NCBI GenBank assembly: GCA_022783305.1
Contig: JALEWQ010000145.1
Span: 1-59,113 of the forward strand
DNA length: 59,113 nucleotides
Source of the DNA: Trueperella sp.
GTDB taxonomy: Bacteria; Actinomycetota; Actinomycetes; Actinomycetales; Actinomycetaceae
Direction of reading: 5' to 3'
The notes below the pieces were generated by a model. It was given only the letters and a program-made list of their open reading frames with translations. It had not been told where the DNA came from and searched no databases. The first letter of the stretch is position 1, and every line of letters starts with the position of its first letter. Made by a program: the position numbers and the translations under genes. Of the stretch, positions 43,590 through 52,903 are shown in pieces.

Positions 43590-44234
43590 ATGAGCATCCT
43601 ACAATGTCACAACTTGTCATGCGGTTACACCACTCCCTTGTTTACCGAGTTCAACCTTGACATTGGAGCCGGTGAGACGGTAGCAGTTATGGGGCGTTCT
43701 GGCGTTGGAAAAACCACCCTCTTGACAACGATCCTTGGCATGAATCGGCCGCTCCAGGGTAGCGTCGTCGTCGACGGCACAAACGTCCATCGGCTCAAGT
43801 TCAATCAACCGGCACGTCTACGCTCGACAACAATTGGTACCGTCTTTCAAAACGGCGAGCTCATGAGCGGCTACACTGCACTCGATAATGTCATGTTGCC
43901 GCGGCTGCTCTGGAACAAGAACGATCCAACCGTTCACGACGAAGCCGCACAGCTTTTACGTGAGCTTGACGTGGAAGAATCCCGGATGGCTGAACAGCTC
44001 TCTGGCGGCGAACGTCAACGAACCGCCCTCGCACGCGCCCTTATCAACAGGCCAAAGCTGATACTCGCAGATGAACCCACTGGCGCACTCGATACAGAAG
44101 TACGTGAAGAAGCCATGGATTTGTTACTAGCTCAGGTTCATCAGCGTAACTGCGGACTCCTGCTCGTAACACATGATCCCGCAATCGCTGACAAGGCTAA
44201 CCGCATCATCACGATAACAGCGCACCGGGTATAA
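43590..44234 (+). CDS. ABC transporter ATPase (LolD/MacB-like)
   Basis: This 214-aa nucleotide-binding protein has Walker A GRSGVGKTT, Q-loop TVFQNGELMSGYTA, signature LSGGERQRTALARAL, Walker B LILADEPTGALD and the switch His in LLVTHD. It groups by pattern with the ATPases that pair with FtsX-like permeases (lipoprotein release, peptide export, bacteriocin immunity). All motifs are intact although the neighbouring permease is truncated. GC content and codon use are clearly lower than the surrounding genes, suggesting transfer. Confidence 0.88.
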   Translation: MSILQCHNLSCGYTTPLFTEFNLDIGAGETVAVMGRSGVGKTTLLTTILGMNRPLQGSVVVDGTNVHRLKFNQPARLRSTTIGTVFQNGELMSGYTALDNVMLPRLLWNKNDPTVHDEAAQLLRELDVEESRMAEQLSGGERQRTALARALINRPKLILADEPTGALDTEVREEAMDLLLAQVHQRNCGLLLVTHDPAIADKANRIITITAHRV

Positions 44235-44352
44235 GGGGATTGGTGAGGGTTTGGTCGGCATCGGGGCTTGACGGGTGTTGAGCACGCAAGGGTGTTGATC
44301 ATGTCAAAGCTGTATGGTGAGCAGTCCCAGGCTGAGGCGATAGGGGGCTGGC
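44235..44352 (+). other. Short gap, possible insertion-sequence remnant
   Basis: This stretch follows the low-GC islet. A tiny frame from the ATG at 44301 starts MSKLYGEQSQAEAI, which loosely recalls the N-terminus of IS3-type OrfA transposases, but it loses that character within about 15 codons. I regard it as a possible scar, not a gene. Confidence 0.25.
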
Positions 44353-44394
44353 CCCGAGCCCATCTGGTTCGATACGTGTCTAGATGGGCTCGGG
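44353..44394. terminator. Hairpin between convergent ABC ATPase and helicase genes
   Basis: A 13-bp perfect stem (CCCGAGCCCATCT and its complement) with a 16-base loop lies 10 bases downstream of the helicase stop on the minus strand and beyond the ATPase stop on the plus strand. Confidence 0.65.
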
Positions 44395-44404
44395 CGTCAC
44401 GGCG

Positions 44405-45988
44405 CTAACGCGCGTCGAACGACTTGCGCACCCGGCGCCTGCGCGGCTTGTCCGCGCCGCGGGGCGACTGCTCGGAGCTCTCCGAGGAGACGCGGGTGCG
44501 CGTGCGCTTGCGGGCGGAGCGACCCCGCCTGGACTCGCCATGGCCGCGCCCACCACGGCCCCGCTCACCTCGGCCGCCGCGGCCGCGCGGGCCCCGGCCG
44601 GTCTCGCCCAGGTCCTCGATCTCTTCCGCGTCCAGGCCGGCGCGAGTGCGCTTGGCGCGCGGGAGTCGGCCGGTGACCTTGGGGTCGATGTCGAGGTCGG
44701 TGTACAGATGTTCGGAGGTGTGGTAGGTCTCCACAGGCTCGGGGTAGCCGAGGTTCAAGATCTTGTTAATGAGCGACCAACGAGGCATGTCCTCCCAGTC
44801 CACGAAGGTGACGGCGGTACCGGCATGCCCGGCGCGGCCCGTGCGGCCAATCCGGTGAAGGTAGGTCTTCTCATCGTCGGGGCACTGGTAGTTGATGACG
44901 TGGGTGACGTCGTCGACGTCGATGCCGCGCGCCGCGACGTCGGTGGCAACCAGGACGTCAATCTTGCCGTTGCGGAAGGCACGCATGGCCTGCTCGCGGG
45001 CGCCCTGGCCGAGGTCGCCGTGGAGGGCGCCGGTGGCGAAGCCGCGATCCTCGAGCTCATCGGCGAGGCGGGCGGCGGAGCGCTTAGTACGGGTGAAGAT
45101 GATGGTCAGGCCGCGGCCGCGCGCCTGCAGAATGCGGGCGAGGACCTCGGTCTTATTCAGCGCGTGGCAGCGGTAGACGACCTGCTTGACCTGTTTGACG
45201 GTGGCCGAGTCGTCGTCGGGATTCTGCGCGCGGATGTGGGTGGGCTTGGACATGTAGCGGCGCGCCATGGTGATGACAGGGCCGGGCATGGTGGCCGAGA
45301 ACAGCATGGTGTGGCGGTTGGGTGGTGTGGCGGCGAGGATCGCCTCGACGTCCTCAAGGAAGCCCAGGTCGAGCATCTCGTCGGCTTCGTCGAGCACCAC
45401 GGTGTGGGCGTAGGACAGGTCCAGGGTGCGGTGCTTGCCGAGGTCGATGAGGCGCCCCGGCGTGCCGACCACGATCTCCGCCCCGCGGGTCAGCTCCTTG
45501 ACCTGCGGCTCGTAGGCCTTGCCACCGTAGACCTCGACGACGCGGACCGAGCGCTTAGCTGCGATGTCGCGAAGGTCGCCCGCCACCTGCTTAGCCAGCT
45601 CGCGCGTGGGGACGACGACGAGGCCCTGCGGTTTGCCGGGCGCGCGCAGATCCTCCCAGCCCTCCTCGCCGGGGCCGATAACCTTCTCGACCATCGGGAT
45701 TCCGAAGCCGAGCGTCTTACCCGTGCCCGTCTTGGCTTGGCCGATAATGTCCGAGCCCTTGAGCGCGACCGGGAGGGTCAGCGCCTGGATGGGGAAGGGG
45801 TGGGTGATGCCCTTCTGCGCGAGGCTCTCAACGATGTCGCTCGAGACGCCGAAGTCGGCAAAACTCTTCGAGTTGAGCTCGAGCTCGGAGCCGGAGGCTT
45901 GGATGTCGGCTTGAGGTTCGTTCGCCGGACGCACAGTGGCCCCGGACGTATTTACAATTCCAGAATGCACAATATTCACTTTCGACAT
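44405..45988 (-). CDS. DEAD-box RNA helicase
   Basis: This 527-aa RNA unwinding enzyme is of the RhlE/CsdA type. Motifs: FADFGVSSDIVESLAQKGI (Q motif), AKTGTGKT (I), PTRELAKQ (Ia), TPGRLIDL (Ib), VLDEADEML (II), FSATM (III), IIFTRTKRSA (IV), DVLVATDVAARGIDV (V) and HRIGRTGRAG (VI). The last 80 residues are a basic, RG-rich low-complexity tail (RGPRGRGGRGERGRG), typical of actinobacterial members and likely RNA-binding. The ATG chosen begins the conserved lead but has no clear ribosome site, so the start is tentative. DUF3107 lies upstream on the same strand, a neighbourhood known in mycobacteria. Confidence 0.92.
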   Translation of the reverse strand: MSKVNIVHSGIVNTSGATVRPANEPQADIQASGSELELNSKSFADFGVSSDIVESLAQKGITHPFPIQALTLPVALKGSDIIGQAKTGTGKTLGFGIPMVEKVIGPGEEGWEDLRAPGKPQGLVVVPTRELAKQVAGDLRDIAAKRSVRVVEVYGGKAYEPQVKELTRGAEIVVGTPGRLIDLGKHRTLDLSYAHTVVLDEADEMLDLGFLEDVEAILAATPPNRHTMLFSATMPGPVITMARRYMSKPTHIRAQNPDDDSATVKQVKQVVYRCHALNKTEVLARILQARGRGLTIIFTRTKRSAARLADELEDRGFATGALHGDLGQGAREQAMRAFRNGKIDVLVATDVAARGIDVDDVTHVINYQCPDDEKTYLHRIGRTGRAGHAGTAVTFVDWEDMPRWSLINKILNLGYPEPVETYHTSEHLYTDLDIDPKVTGRLPRAKRTRAGLDAEEIEDLGETGRGPRGRGGRGERGRGGRGHGESRRGRSARKRTRTRVSSESSEQSPRGADKPRRRRVRKSFDAR

Positions 45989-46062
45989 GGGGCGCCGTGT
46001 GCGCCCAGGCAGCCGATCGTGAAAACTCCTTGAACAACGTGACGACCGGTCAACCGTCAACG

Positions 46063-46068
46063 ATTCTA
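46063..46068 (-). promoter_or_regulatory. Candidate -10 box of the helicase gene
   Basis: TAGAAT lies 75 bases upstream of the chosen helicase start, implying a 5' leader of about 70 bases that includes an AAGGAG not followed by a usable start codon. Confidence 0.3.
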
Positions 46069-46112
46069 CCGTGTGGGCCGCGCCTTCCTGGTCAGGCGTG
46101 GCAAGCTACACA

Positions 46113-46334
46113 TCAGAAGCCGAAGCCGACGCGGCGCGCCTCGGTCTCCTTGCACTGGACGTAGCCGAGTGCGGTGGTCGGAACGACGACGACGTTGCCA
46201 TCCCTGTCGGTAAAGGACAGGACTGATCCGCCGGCGAGTGCCTGCTCAACGCGGTCGGAGACGTCCTGGGCGGTAAGGTCGACGTCGAAGGTCAATTCGC
46301 GGGCGACGTTGCGGATTCCGATGCTGATTTCCAT
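46113..46334 (-). CDS. DUF3107 small protein
   Basis: This 73-aa protein begins MEISIGIRNVARELTFD and ends with a KETEARRVGFGF tail, the actinobacterial DUF3107 (TB9.4-like) pattern. It is small, soluble and of unknown function. TTGGAGG precedes the ATG by four bases. It lies between the helicase and adnA on the opposite strand to adnA. Confidence 0.88.
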   Translation of the reverse strand: MEISIGIRNVARELTFDVDLTAQDVSDRVEQALAGGSVLSFTDRDGNVVVVPTTALGYVQCKETEARRVGFGF

Positions 46335-46442
46335 GATTCCTCCAAGGCTTGATCTGGCAGTATCGTACCCCGCCCGGGTGGGAGGGGAGCTAGGGGCAGG
46401 CGCATTTCGTCTTTGGCAAAAAATTTGTCGGAGGGTGTCAGT

Positions 46443-49400
46443 ATGCTCGTGGGCATGGACAAGAAATGGGATGAGAGCCAGGCCGAGGTGCTGGAACTGC
46501 GGGCGCCGTGTGCGGCGTGCGTCATAGGCGGGCCGGGTTCGGGCAAGAGCAGCCTGGCGGTGGAGTTGGCCGTGCGGGCGTTGCGGGACGATCCTCAGGC
46601 CCGGGTGGCGGTGCTCTCGCCGGACCGGCGGGCGGCCTCCGATCTGCGTAACAAGATCTCTGTCGAGCTGGGTTACCTTCCGGGCTCGCTCCAGGTGCGT
46701 TCACTGACGGCATTCGCCTTTGGAATCCTGTCCACCTACGCCCAGTTCATCGGGCGGCGTGAACCCGAACTGATCTCGGGTCCGGCTCAGGACGCCCTGA
46801 TTAAAGAACGCTTTGAGCTCGCCGTCCAGCTGGGGGAGGCCGGTATCGATGAGGAGGCGGCGCAGCTGCCGGCCTACCGCGCCGAGTTTCGCGACCTCAT
46901 CACGCGAGCCGCGGAGTTGGAGATCTCGCCTGCAGATCTTGTCACGCTCTCGCGGCGCTACGATGAGCCGATCTGGGAGCTTGGGGCCACCCTGGTCGAG
47001 GACTACGATCGGGCGCTCGCCATCCAGTCGGCGGTGGGGCATGCGAACCCGGATCTCGTCGATCACGCCCGGGTGATGACGCAGGCGGCGGCGATGCTGC
47101 GCGGCTGGGAGGCCGCCACTCCGAGCGCGGAGGGTCGGCTGGATCTGGCCAAGCCGCGCTGGGATTGGGTGATCGTTGACGACGTCCAGAACGCCACCCT
47201 TGCTCTGCGCACCCTCCTTCTCGCGCTTCAGGAGGGCGGCTCGTCGGTGGTCGCGTTCGGGGATCCCGACGTGGCCGTCCAGGGCTTCCGCGGAGGAATA
47301 GCCCACCTCCCGGCATTGCTGACCAAGCCGGTGGGAGGCGGGGGAATCGGTGCCCGCAGAATGCTTCTGAATGCCACCTACCGGTGCGGCGGGCAGGCCT
47401 TCGAGTGCTTGGGCAAGGTCGTCAGCGGCATCCACACGGCGGGTGTGGGAAAGCACCGGGAGAAAACTGTCAAGAGCGCCGAGCAAGCGGCGATACGAGC
47501 CCTAACCTTTTCAAATGTTGACGAGGAGCTCGCCTTCGTCGCCACGGAGCTTCGCCGGCGCCACCTCATCGATCAGGTTCCCTATTCGCGCATGGCCGTG
47601 ATCAGCCGTTCGACGTCGGCGCACGGTACCATCCGGCGCACCCTGGTCCACTATGGGGTGCCGGTTCAAACGATCGTCAACACCCGCCCGCTGCGCGAAC
47701 AGCGGGCGGTGGCGGCACTCATCGAGCTGATCGAAGTGGCGCTCGCGGATGCGCCGGTCGACTCGGAGCGCATCGAGGCCCTACTCACCGGCCTGCTCTT
47801 CGGCATCGATTCGTTGCGTTTGCGTGCCCTGCTACGGGAGGCGCGTGGATGGGAGCTGGCCGCCGGCGGGCGGCGCACCAGGGCCGAGCTTGTCCAAGAT
47901 ATCGTCTGCGGCGGGGGGATTTCTGCCAAAATCCCGGAGTTTGCGCGGGTATCGCAGGTGCTGGTCTCAGTCCGGGAGGTTGCCGCCGGCGGGGGCCTCG
48001 GCGAGGAGGTGCTCTGGGCGGCCTGGGACGGGGTCGGCGTGGCGGAGCGCTGGCGCGACCAGGCGATGGAGGCCGGCCCGGCGGGGGACGTCGCGGATGA
48101 GGACCTCGATTCGGTCATCTCCCTGTTTCGTATCGCCCAGCGCCAGGCGGATCGCGACGTCTCGAACGCCACTATCGGCGCCCTGCTTGAACTGCTCGAG
48201 AATCAGGATCTGCCGGAAGACTCAATCGCCCGCGTGGGTGGCGGCGCCGATGAGGTTGCCCTCGTTTCCCCGGCTGCCACGATCGGGCGCGAGTGGGACT
48301 ACGTGGCGATCGTGGGCGTCAACGAAGGCGTGTGGCCCAACACGCGGCTGCGCAACCCGCTCACGAAGGTGCCCAAACTGGTCAACATTGTGGTCGGCTC
48401 GGCGATGGCCGGTCGGGATATCGAGCCGACCCAGTTGGTCTCCGATGTCATTGACGACGAACTGCGCATGTTCGCCCAAGCAGTGAGTCGCGCCCGGCGG
48501 GAGGTGCTCGTCACCGCCGAGGATCACGACGCGGCGCGACCGTCCAGGTTCCTGGACTGGCTGTTCCCGGAGATTGAGCGGGGCGTCGCGAGCCCGGCCA
48601 CGCTCGACGAAACGAGCCTGGTGGGTCAGCTTCGCCAGGGGCTGCGGAGCGGGGATCCCCGTCTTGAGAGGGAGGCGTCCGCAGTTCTATCTCAGCTCAA
48701 CGCGGCCGGCGTGCCAGGTGCCGATCCGCGGGGGTGGATTGACGAACTTGAGGTTTCCACGAGTGAGCCAGTCATCGATGGCGTGTCCTCTCTCTCCCCC
48801 TCGCGTGTGGACGGGCTGCTGAAGTGCCCGCTGGCGGCGTTCCTCGATAAATCGAATGTCCGTTCGGAGGAATCGGGAATCCTTGCCGACATCGGAAAGG
48901 TTGTCCACGGGCTCGCCGAGGCATTTCCCAGCGGGCCTAAGGAGGCGATCGTGGAGGCGTGCGAGGAGAGGCTTTCAGTCATCGAATTTCCCTCCGGGCT
49001 GGAGGGAGTGTTGCTTCGCGACCGCGTGAAAGCCATGGCCGCCGATCTTGGCAGTTACCTTGAAAACAGTGCTCCGGCAGTCCTCGTGGAGCAGGACGCG
49101 TGCGTCAGCGTAGACGGGGAGGGACACCCGATCAACGTGCGGGCACGCATCGATCGGCTCGAGGCCGTGGGCGCGGGCGTCGCAGTTGTCGACTTTAAGA
49201 CGGGAAGAAATAAGGTGGCCGTCAAAGACGTGGGAGACAACCCGCAACTGTTGCTCTACCAGTGGCTCATCCAGGCCCATGGGGTCGACGGTTTCTCGCT
49301 GCCCATGGGTGCTCGTCTCGTCTATGTCGGAGACGACGACCGCGGTCCCACGATCCGCGAACAGGGGCCATTGGCCAGCGAAGATGCCGATCGAGTCATC

Positions 49401-49529
49401 GATCTGATCAAGGCGGCCGACCAGGTCCAGCGCGGACCCGACTTCGCAGCGCTACCCGGCTCCCATTGCCGCAACTGCCGATATACGTCGTCGTGTCCGG
49501 CCATGGGCACAGGAAGGATTTTCTCGTGA
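46443..49529 (+). CDS. adnA: AdnA-type helicase-nuclease subunit
   Basis: This 1028-aa protein joins a UvrD-like motor to a C-terminal PD-(D/E)XK nuclease and acts with the next gene product in double-strand break end processing. Walker A GGPGSGKSS is near residue 30. The C-terminal nuclease shows AVVDFKTGRN (Asp and Lys) and DNPQLLLYQ. Cys795 (LLKCPLAA) together with Cys1009, Cys1012 and Cys1018 (CRNCRYTSSC) has the spacing of an AddB-type 4Fe-4S site. I chose the ATG with GGAGGG seven bases upstream; the TTG ten codons earlier is less likely. The stop overlaps adnB by 4 bp (GTGA). Confidence 0.88.
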   Translation: MLVGMDKKWDESQAEVLELRAPCAACVIGGPGSGKSSLAVELAVRALRDDPQARVAVLSPDRRAASDLRNKISVELGYLPGSLQVRSLTAFAFGILSTYAQFIGRREPELISGPAQDALIKERFELAVQLGEAGIDEEAAQLPAYRAEFRDLITRAAELEISPADLVTLSRRYDEPIWELGATLVEDYDRALAIQSAVGHANPDLVDHARVMTQAAAMLRGWEAATPSAEGRLDLAKPRWDWVIVDDVQNATLALRTLLLALQEGGSSVVAFGDPDVAVQGFRGGIAHLPALLTKPVGGGGIGARRMLLNATYRCGGQAFECLGKVVSGIHTAGVGKHREKTVKSAEQAAIRALTFSNVDEELAFVATELRRRHLIDQVPYSRMAVISRSTSAHGTIRRTLVHYGVPVQTIVNTRPLREQRAVAALIELIEVALADAPVDSERIEALLTGLLFGIDSLRLRALLREARGWELAAGGRRTRAELVQDIVCGGGISAKIPEFARVSQVLVSVREVAAGGGLGEEVLWAAWDGVGVAERWRDQAMEAGPAGDVADEDLDSVISLFRIAQRQADRDVSNATIGALLELLENQDLPEDSIARVGGGADEVALVSPAATIGREWDYVAIVGVNEGVWPNTRLRNPLTKVPKLVNIVVGSAMAGRDIEPTQLVSDVIDDELRMFAQAVSRARREVLVTAEDHDAARPSRFLDWLFPEIERGVASPATLDETSLVGQLRQGLRSGDPRLEREASAVLSQLNAAGVPGADPRGWIDELEVSTSEPVIDGVSSLSPSRVDGLLKCPLAAFLDKSNVRSEESGILADIGKVVHGLAEAFPSGPKEAIVEACEERLSVIEFPSGLEGVLLRDRVKAMAADLGSYLENSAPAVLVEQDACVSVDGEGHPINVRARIDRLEAVGAGVAVVDFKTGRNKVAVKDVGDNPQLLLYQWLIQAHGVDGFSLPMGARLVYVGDDDRGPTIREQGPLASEDADRVIDLIKAADQVQRGPDFAALPGSHCRNCRYTSSCPAMGTGRIFS

Positions 49530-52500
49530 TCGCCTACGAAGACTTTGCCAACACGCTCGCCTTTACCCCCACCGCTGAACAGGAGGCAGTCATCCGCAGC
49601 GAGGATCACGCCATCGCCGTCATCGCAGGGGCGGGATCGGGCAAGACTCTGACGATGTCGCAGCGCATCGCATGGCATGTGGTCAATGGGAACGTGCGCC
49701 CCGATCAGGTTCTGGGGCTGACCTTCACCACCAAGGCTGCTGGAGAGCTGGCCGAGCGCGTTGAACTCCAGCTCCGGCAAGCAGCCGCAGCCGGCCTCAC
49801 CGCCTCCAGGCCGGAAGGAGATGACGCCGATGCCGTTCACCGGCAGCTGGAGCGCCCCACTATCGCCACATACAACTCCTTCGCCTCCGAGATCGCCTCG
49901 TCATACTCCATGCTCATCGGGGAAGATCCCCGCGCTCGCCTTATCACCGACGCCGAACGCTTTCAGGTCATGGGTCGCATCGTCAACGGCATCGACCCGG
50001 ATAATCCTCGTTATGCGGTTTTGAGAACGCTTGCCATGTCCACGATCATTACGCGGGCTCTTCACCTGACCGATGAGGTGGTCGGCAACGAGGTCGATGC
50101 CAGCGAGCTTCGCGCATACCTCGAACGTGAGTTGACCGCCGTCTATCAAGTTCACGGCGTGACCGCCAAACGCGGAACGGCAACCGAGCAGTCGCGCAGC
50201 GAGCAGAGCAAGCTTTCGGGGATGATCAAAGCGCTCAACACTCGCGTGGCGTTGACGTACCTCGTCGAGGAATACCTTGCGTTCAAGAAGGAACATTCGC
50301 TCATCGAATTTGCCGACCAGATCGTTCGTGCCCGGAAGATCCTGGCCGCAGTGCCTGAGGTCGGCCAAGATCTGCGCAGCCGTTACAAGCTCATCCTCCT
50401 CGACGAATACCAGGACACCTCCTCGAGCCAGGCCCAATTCATCGAGGCCGCGTTCTCCAACTCGTGGTCGGTGTGTGCCGTGGGCGATCCCAACCAGGCG
50501 ATCTATTCCTGGCGTGGAGCCTCCTCGGCCGCCCTGTCGGACTTCATGGAAAGCTTCGGCGTAGCCAAGAACCTCACCCTTTCTACCGCCTTCCGCAACG
50601 GGCGCAGGATTTTGAACGTCGCCAACGCCCTGACGGAGGGCAAGCTCAGCTATCCGACGATGACAGTCAAGACGCTACAACCCGGCCCCATGGCACAGGA
50701 TGGGCGGGTTGTGCACGTCCACCGGACCTTCCGCGAGGATGCCTACCGGGACATGGTCGACTATTTCGCGCGAGCCTTCGCCACGGCGCAGGCCGAGGCG
50801 GCTAGGGCGATCGATGAGGGAAGGGAGCCCACCAAGATCCCAACTGCGGCGATCCTGTGCCGGGCGCGCTCCTACATGGACTTTGCCATCGCCGCGCTGG
50901 AGGAGGCCGGCGTGCCCTACGAGATGGTCGGCGGTCAGATGCTCATCGACAGGCAGGAGATTCGCCTTGTGCGCTCCGTCTTGGGGCTGAGCGTGAATCC
51001 TGGGCGCAACGATCTGCTCGTCCCGCTTTTGACGTTTTTCGCGATCGGCGCGAAGGATGTCGCCGCGCTGTCGGCATTTGCACGCAACCTCGCAAAGTCG
51101 ACCCGGCGAGAGCTTCGGCGGGAGACGAGCGACGAGCTCGACGTCGATGCCAACCTCGTCGAGGCGTTAGCTGCGCTGCCGGAAGATCCCGTCCCTGGCA
51201 TGAGCACAGCGGGCCACCGGCGCCTCGTTGCCCTCGCCTCGATCCTCGAACGGGCCAGGCAGAACAGGCACCTGGCCGTCCCGGAGGCAATATCCGCCGC
51301 AATTGATCTCCTCGACCTGCGCGCATACGCCAAGGCTCGACGCACCGGGGGAGCTCGTGTGACGGCTGCGCTCGCCAGCTTCGTCAAGCTTGGGGCGGCA
51401 TACGCAAACGACATGCCAGGTTCGCGCCTGGACACCTTCGTCGAGTGGGTGGACATGGTTGAGGCCCACGAGCGCGTCGGCGAAGACGAGTCAGGCTCGG
51501 ACACGCCCGTGTTCGGCGAGTGGGAGATCGAGCCGGAATCCGGGGTCGTGCAGCTACTCACCATCCACGCGGCCAAGGGGCTCGAGTGGGATCTCGTAGG
51601 CATCCCGGATATGAAGGCGGGCGGCTTTGACGAGGTGTTGACTGAAAAGCTGTGGCAGGAGTCGAGGGACGGCCTGCCCTATGCCTTCCGGCAGGACCGC
51701 CTCCACCTGCCCGATCTGTCCGTCGCCGACATCCTGGGCAAGCACGGGGCAGTAACCCCGCTGAACAAGGCATCGATTCTCGAAGAGGTCTACGAGCACC
51801 GACACACCACGTTCACTCGTTACCACCTGGCAGAGGGGCGGCGGCTTGCATACGTGGCTACCACACGCCCGCGGAGCCTGCTAATCCTGTCTTCTTATGA
51901 TCTCGCCGATTCGGCCCAAGCGGAGTCGGCGCTCAAGAAACTGGCGCGCGCCGTCGGTGCCGAGGAAGCGGCAAATGCGCACATGCCACAAAATGTGTTC
52001 ATCTCGGATGTCGCGCAACTCGTCGAGGCGCATCCGGCTAACGACCAGGTGCTGACCGGCGCCGATCTTGAATTGATCGCGTTGACGGCCTCGGCGGCGC
52101 CGGGCTCGCAGCAGGCCAAGATGTGGCCGCGTGACGTCGATCGTCGTCTCGAGCGCGATCCCGTCCCCACCGTGACTGGCGATCCTTCGGTGGCTGAACG
52201 CTGGAGGGCGCAAGCTCGTGTCATCATCGCGGAGCGGCAGGCGCCACCCAGCGTGCGCGGGTTGGCGCGCGAGTACCTGACCGCCTCTGACGTGGTGGCG
52301 CTTGCCCAAGATCCGCATTCCTTCCTCGCCGACCAGTACCGGCCCATCCCACGCCGCCCTTCACGTGCTGCACGTACCGGTGTGCTCGTCCACGCCGCCA
52401 TCGCCCACTCCTTCGATGCGGCCTACACAATGGACATCGATTCGGTGGCAGACCCTGACGAGATGCCGATCGACGCCACGGCGCTTGATGACGAGCGGCT

Positions 52501-52903
52501 CGCGGAGCTGTTCGCACGCTTTGAAGACTCGCGCTATGCCACGCGCCCGGCGCTCGCGGTCGAGGAAGCGGTCGACGTACGGGTGGGGGGCTACCCGGTA
52601 CGCTGTGTCATCGACGCGGTCATTGACACGACGGGCGTGCCCGGCCTTACGCCGGTCACCATTGTAGATTGGAAGACCGGGCGTCGGCCAAGTGCCCACC
52701 AGGTCGCATCGCGCCAGTTTCAGCTTGGGCTGTACCGGCTGGCATGGTCGCGCGCCACGGGGACACCGCTCGAGGAGATCGGGGCGTGCTTCTACTACCT
52801 GGGCGAGGATGATCCGGCACGGCGAGAGCTTCACGCCGGCGACATGCGAGAGGACCAGATTGCCGACTACATCCGCACCCACCTGGGGCAGGGTGTGGGC
52901 TAG
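49526..52903 (+). CDS. adnB: AdnB-type helicase-nuclease subunit
   Basis: This 1125-aa partner of AdnA has an intact SF1A motor: FTPTAEQEAVI, Walker A AGAGSGKT (Lys40), LTFTTKAAGELAERV, LLDEYQDTSSSQ, VGDPNQAIYSWRGA and TIHAAKGLEWDLV. The C-terminal RecB-like nuclease (about 900-1125) carries VEEAVDVRVGG, the Asp of VIDAVIDTTG, and TIVDWKTGRR, then the QFQLGLYRLA helix. The GTG start overlaps the adnA stop, with AGGAAGG upstream; the 88-codon extension in frame is a shadow of adnA. Its stop overlaps the convergent phosphotransferase stop. Confidence 0.93.
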   Translation: MIAYEDFANTLAFTPTAEQEAVIRSEDHAIAVIAGAGSGKTLTMSQRIAWHVVNGNVRPDQVLGLTFTTKAAGELAERVELQLRQAAAAGLTASRPEGDDADAVHRQLERPTIATYNSFASEIASSYSMLIGEDPRARLITDAERFQVMGRIVNGIDPDNPRYAVLRTLAMSTIITRALHLTDEVVGNEVDASELRAYLERELTAVYQVHGVTAKRGTATEQSRSEQSKLSGMIKALNTRVALTYLVEEYLAFKKEHSLIEFADQIVRARKILAAVPEVGQDLRSRYKLILLDEYQDTSSSQAQFIEAAFSNSWSVCAVGDPNQAIYSWRGASSAALSDFMESFGVAKNLTLSTAFRNGRRILNVANALTEGKLSYPTMTVKTLQPGPMAQDGRVVHVHRTFREDAYRDMVDYFARAFATAQAEAARAIDEGREPTKIPTAAILCRARSYMDFAIAALEEAGVPYEMVGGQMLIDRQEIRLVRSVLGLSVNPGRNDLLVPLLTFFAIGAKDVAALSAFARNLAKSTRRELRRETSDELDVDANLVEALAALPEDPVPGMSTAGHRRLVALASILERARQNRHLAVPEAISAAIDLLDLRAYAKARRTGGARVTAALASFVKLGAAYANDMPGSRLDTFVEWVDMVEAHERVGEDESGSDTPVFGEWEIEPESGVVQLLTIHAAKGLEWDLVGIPDMKAGGFDEVLTEKLWQESRDGLPYAFRQDRLHLPDLSVADILGKHGAVTPLNKASILEEVYEHRHTTFTRYHLAEGRRLAYVATTRPRSLLILSSYDLADSAQAESALKKLARAVGAEEAANAHMPQNVFISDVAQLVEAHPANDQVLTGADLELIALTASAAPGSQQAKMWPRDVDRRLERDPVPTVTGDPSVAERWRAQARVIIAERQAPPSVRGLAREYLTASDVVALAQDPHSFLADQYRPIPRRPSRAARTGVLVHAAIAHSFDAAYTMDIDSVADPDEMPIDATALDDERLAELFARFEDSRYATRPALAVEEAVDVRVGGYPVRCVIDAVIDTTGVPGLTPVTIVDWKTGRRPSAHQVASRQFQLGLYRLAWSRATGTPLEEIGACFYYLGEDDPARRELHAGDMREDQIADYIRTHLGQGVG

